Shown here piece after piece: positions 4,931-6,946 of a DNA stretch of 6,946 nt; the first letter of the stretch is position 1, and each line of letters opens with the position of its first letter. The translations under genes were made by a program, and so were the position numbers. The DNA is from an uncultured Actinomycetes bacterium (GTDB lineage Bacteria; Actinomycetota; Actinomycetes; Nanopelagicales; Nanopelagicaceae): positions 1-6,946 of the forward strand of contig CAIXVA010000038.1 of NCBI GenBank assembly GCA_903922745.1, in the 5' to 3' direction. The notes under the pieces were generated by a model that was given only the letters and a program-made list of their open reading frames with translations, was not told the DNA's origin and did not search any database.

Positions 4931-6232
4931 ATGACAAACAACGCTCACTGGCCAGCGATTTTTCGCGGTGCTACATCAGTTGATATCAGCGTTGTCATTC
5001 CCGGATCTAAATCAGTTACTAACCGTGCTCTGATTTTGGCAGCCCAAGCAAAGAGCCCATCAACGTTGCGCCGCCCACTTGTCTCGCGTGACAGCGAATT
5101 AATGGTTGCTGGCTTGAAGGCACTAGGAATAGGAATCGAAGAGACCACAGCGGTTGTCGATGGAAACGAAGAATTGCAATGGATTGTTACTCCAGCGTCA
5201 CTGCGTGGCGGAGTTAAAATAGATGTCGGAAATGCCGGAACTGTAATGCGATTCTTACCTCCACTGGCTGCACTAGCAACTGGTGAAGTCGTTTTTGATG
5301 GGGACCCACGTTCATATGAACGCCCGCTAGGGCCGGTAATCAAGGCACTTGAAGAGCTTGGTGTATCAATCGATCACGAAGAGCGCTATAGCTTGCCCTT
5401 GAAATTGAATGGCATTGGAAAAATCAACGGCGGAGAAATAACAATTGATGCCAGCGAATCAAGTCAGTTCCTTTCCGCCTTACTTTTAGTAGCACCAAGT
5501 TTTACCAAGGGAATAACTGTTAAGCACAAGGGCGGATCTTTGCCATCAATGCCACATATTGAAATGACGGTAGATATGTTGCGCCAATTTGGTGCAACGG
5601 TAGAGGTTGATTCAGTTGCACAAACGTGGAAAGTTCAGCCAGGTGCTTTACATGGTTTAGATCTAGTTATAGAGCCAGATCTTTCTAATGCTTCGCCTTT
5701 TCTTTCAATTGCAATGGTGTGTGGTGGTCGAGTTGCAATTGCAGATTGGCCAATGAAAACCACGCAACCAGGTGATCAATTACGTGTCATTCTTGCAAAA
5801 ATGGGCGCAGAGTTTTCTTTTGGAGATAACGGTCTAACAATAATTGGCACCGGAAAAATTCATGGAATCGATGTTGATCTGCATGACGTAGGTGAATTAA
5901 CCCCTTCAATTGCAGCCTTGGCAGCTCTTGCCGACTCACCGTCGCATTTGCGCGGAATCGGCCATTTGCGCAAACATGAAACAGATCGATTAGCTGCGTT
6001 AACCCGTGAGATAAACGCATTAGGCGGCAATGTCGTAGAAGAAGATACTGCTTTGCATATAACCCCGGCACCACTACATAGCGGGGTTTTTCATACCTAT
6101 GACGATCATCGATTAGCAACAGCTGGCGCTGTGCTGGGCCTTGTGATCAAAGGAATTGAAGTAGAAAACATTGCGACCACTCGTAAAACACTTCCAGATT
6201 TTCCAGGGCTGTGGAGCTCGCTTTTACTATGA
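4931..6232 (+). CDS. aroA: 3-phosphoshikimate 1-carboxyvinyltransferase (EPSP synthase)
   Basis: Sixth step of the shikimate pathway: joins phosphoenolpyruvate to shikimate 3-phosphate to give EPSP, the precursor of chorismate. The 433 residues match the family length and both halves of the two-domain fold are present. Motifs are PGSKSVTNR (24-32, Lys27), GNAGTVMRF (100-108), DGDPRSYERPLGP (123-135), SSQ (177-179), the EPD-type block (248-250), DLHDVGELTPS (316-326), LRKHETDR (346-353), YDDHR (390-394) and the C-terminal TRKTLPDFP (417-425). The E of GELTP in place of the E. coli catalytic-site Asp, and Phe108 at the position of E. coli Pro101, agree with what I recall of actinobacterial AroA. 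The start is supported by the TAGAAT element 6 bp upstream. aroA is divergent from SRAP and overlaps rsgA by 4 bp, so the two are likely one operon. No defect is seen. Confidence 0.97.
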   Translation: MTNNAHWPAIFRGATSVDISVVIPGSKSVTNRALILAAQAKSPSTLRRPLVSRDSELMVAGLKALGIGIEETTAVVDGNEELQWIVTPASLRGGVKIDVGNAGTVMRFLPPLAALATGEVVFDGDPRSYERPLGPVIKALEELGVSIDHEERYSLPLKLNGIGKINGGEITIDASESSQFLSALLLVAPSFTKGITVKHKGGSLPSMPHIEMTVDMLRQFGATVEVDSVAQTWKVQPGALHGLDLVIEPDLSNASPFLSIAMVCGGRVAIADWPMKTTQPGDQLRVILAKMGAEFSFGDNGLTIIGTGKIHGIDVDLHDVGELTPSIAALAALADSPSHLRGIGHLRKHETDRLAALTREINALGGNVVEEDTALHITPAPLHSGVFHTYDDHRLATAGAVLGLVIKGIEVENIATTRKTLPDFPGLWSSLLL

Positions 6233-6946
6233 GTCCACGCGAATACGATGAATCAGATGCGCGAGTACGCCCATCTCGTAGTACACGCCCACGAAGTAAA
6301 GACCGCCCATCACATAGTGATGCAATTTCAGCATTAGTTACAACTGTAGATCGCGGCCGTCAGACATGTATTACTGAAGATGGAACCATCCTTACGGCCA
6401 TGCGTGCACGCGAACTTGGACCAAAATCAGTTGTTACCGGTGACAATGTTTCTATTGTTGGAGATGTAACTGGATCCGATGGCTCCCTTGCTCGAATAGT
6501 TGCAGTGCAAGAGCGCCGTAATTCTTTAAGCCGTACCGTCGATGATGCAGCACAAGTAGAGCGAACAATCGTTGCAAATATTGATCAGTTAGTAATTGTT
6601 GTTGCAGCGGCTAACCCTGAACCACGTCGTGGATTAATTGACCGTTTTTTAGTTTCTGCCTTTACCGAAGGAATTATTCCTAAGATTGTTGTGACAAAAA
6701 CAGATATCAGCGAAGTTCCGCCATTTCTTGAAGAGTATGCCGAACTTGACATTGAAATTATTCACACCGCAATCAAAAGTGAATCTCGTGCCAAGGATTT
6801 AGCAAAGTTGCACCAAGTCCTAGAAGGCAAAATATCTGTTTTAGTTGGGCATTCTGGTGTTGGTAAATCAACACTTATTAACGCGCTGGTTCCAGAAGCT
6901 GATCGCGTTACTGGTGATGTCAATGAGGCAACCGGACGTGGACGAC
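6229..6946 (+). CDS. rsgA: Ribosome small subunit-dependent GTPase RsgA, 3'-truncated by window edge
   Basis: Circularly permuted GTPase (YjeQ family) that assists late maturation of the 30S subunit. The ATG overlaps the aroA stop as ATGA, indicating translational coupling; GTGGAG (6211-6216) is a distant possible ribosome-binding site. The frame is open to the window end, giving 239 residues. Residues 1-30 are a basic, probably disordered tail rich in Arg and Ser. Residues about 32-95 form the OB-fold domain (VVTGDNVSIVGD). The GTPase domain follows with the permuted motif order: G4 TKTD (156-159), then G1 GHSGVGKS (207-214), then the G2 region with EATGRGR (233-239) at the edge. G3 and the zinc-binding C-terminal domain lie outside. 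The T in TKTD replaces the N of NKxD, a variant I recall from actinobacterial RsgA. No frameshift is seen in the visible part. Confidence 0.95.
   Translation, partial: MSPREYDESDARVRPSRSTRPRSKDRPSHSDAISALVTTVDRGRQTCITEDGTILTAMRARELGPKSVVTGDNVSIVGDVTGSDGSLARIVAVQERRNSLSRTVDDAAQVERTIVANIDQLVIVVAAANPEPRRGLIDRFLVSAFTEGIIPKIVVTKTDISEVPPFLEEYAELDIEIIHTAIKSESRAKDLAKLHQVLEGKISVLVGHSGVGKSTLINALVPEADRVTGDVNEATGRGR

Noticed and set aside
4945..6119. Long minus-strand frames opposite aroA (4945-5343 and 5787-6119)
   Set aside because: They show no family motif, no ribosome-binding site and low-complexity residue use; they are shadows of the aroA codons.
6694..6705. RsgA G4 motif TKTD instead of NKxD as an unusual mutation
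   Set aside because: Thr at the first position is, as I recall, usual in actinobacterial RsgA, and the other GTPase motifs are intact.

Overview
The window reads as a stretch of chromosome from a low-GC actinobacterium. Several things point that way: a fused 2-oxoglutarate decarboxylase of the Kgd/OdhA type, a nickel superoxide dismutase with its SodX protease, an AroA with actinobacterial motif variants, and the order SRAP / aroA / rsgA. The base composition is visibly AT-richer than in Streptomyces or Mycobacterium. This would fit a streamlined freshwater or marine planktonic lineage such as the acI/Nanopelagicales group. That placement is inference; no marker gene here decides it.

Layout, left to right. 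Bases 1-2814 (+) hold the C-terminal three quarters of kgd/odhA, whose start lies off the window. A 45-bp gap with a weak terminator-like hairpin separates it from sodX (-), which encodes the Ni-SOD maturation peptidase. sodX diverges from sodN (+) across a short shared control region that carries a Nur-box-like pair of half-sites. sodN converges on a hotdog-fold thioesterase gene (-), and their stop codons overlap by 4 bp. Upstream of the thioesterase on the minus strand is a 28-codon ORF that may be the remnant of a SigR-type sigma-factor gene, and then a full SRAP (YedK/HMCES-like) gene (-). SRAP diverges from aroA (+) across only 44 bp. aroA overlaps the start of rsgA (+) by ATGA, and rsgA runs off the right edge.

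Functionally the window is mostly core metabolism and maintenance: the 2-oxoglutarate step of the TCA cycle, superoxide removal with nickel-enzyme maturation, abasic-site protection, the EPSP synthase step of the shikimate pathway, and 30S ribosome assembly. The sod pair is a two-gene module: SodX is expected to remove the SodN propeptide and expose the Ni-binding His. aroA-rsgA is a translationally coupled pair.

No mobile element, CRISPR array, tRNA or rRNA is visible. No non-coding stretch exceeds 100 bp. The most interesting signals are small: the possible sigR deletion scar, the paired leaderless promoters between SRAP and aroA, and the Nur-like box between sodX and sodN. I see no clearly new biological system.
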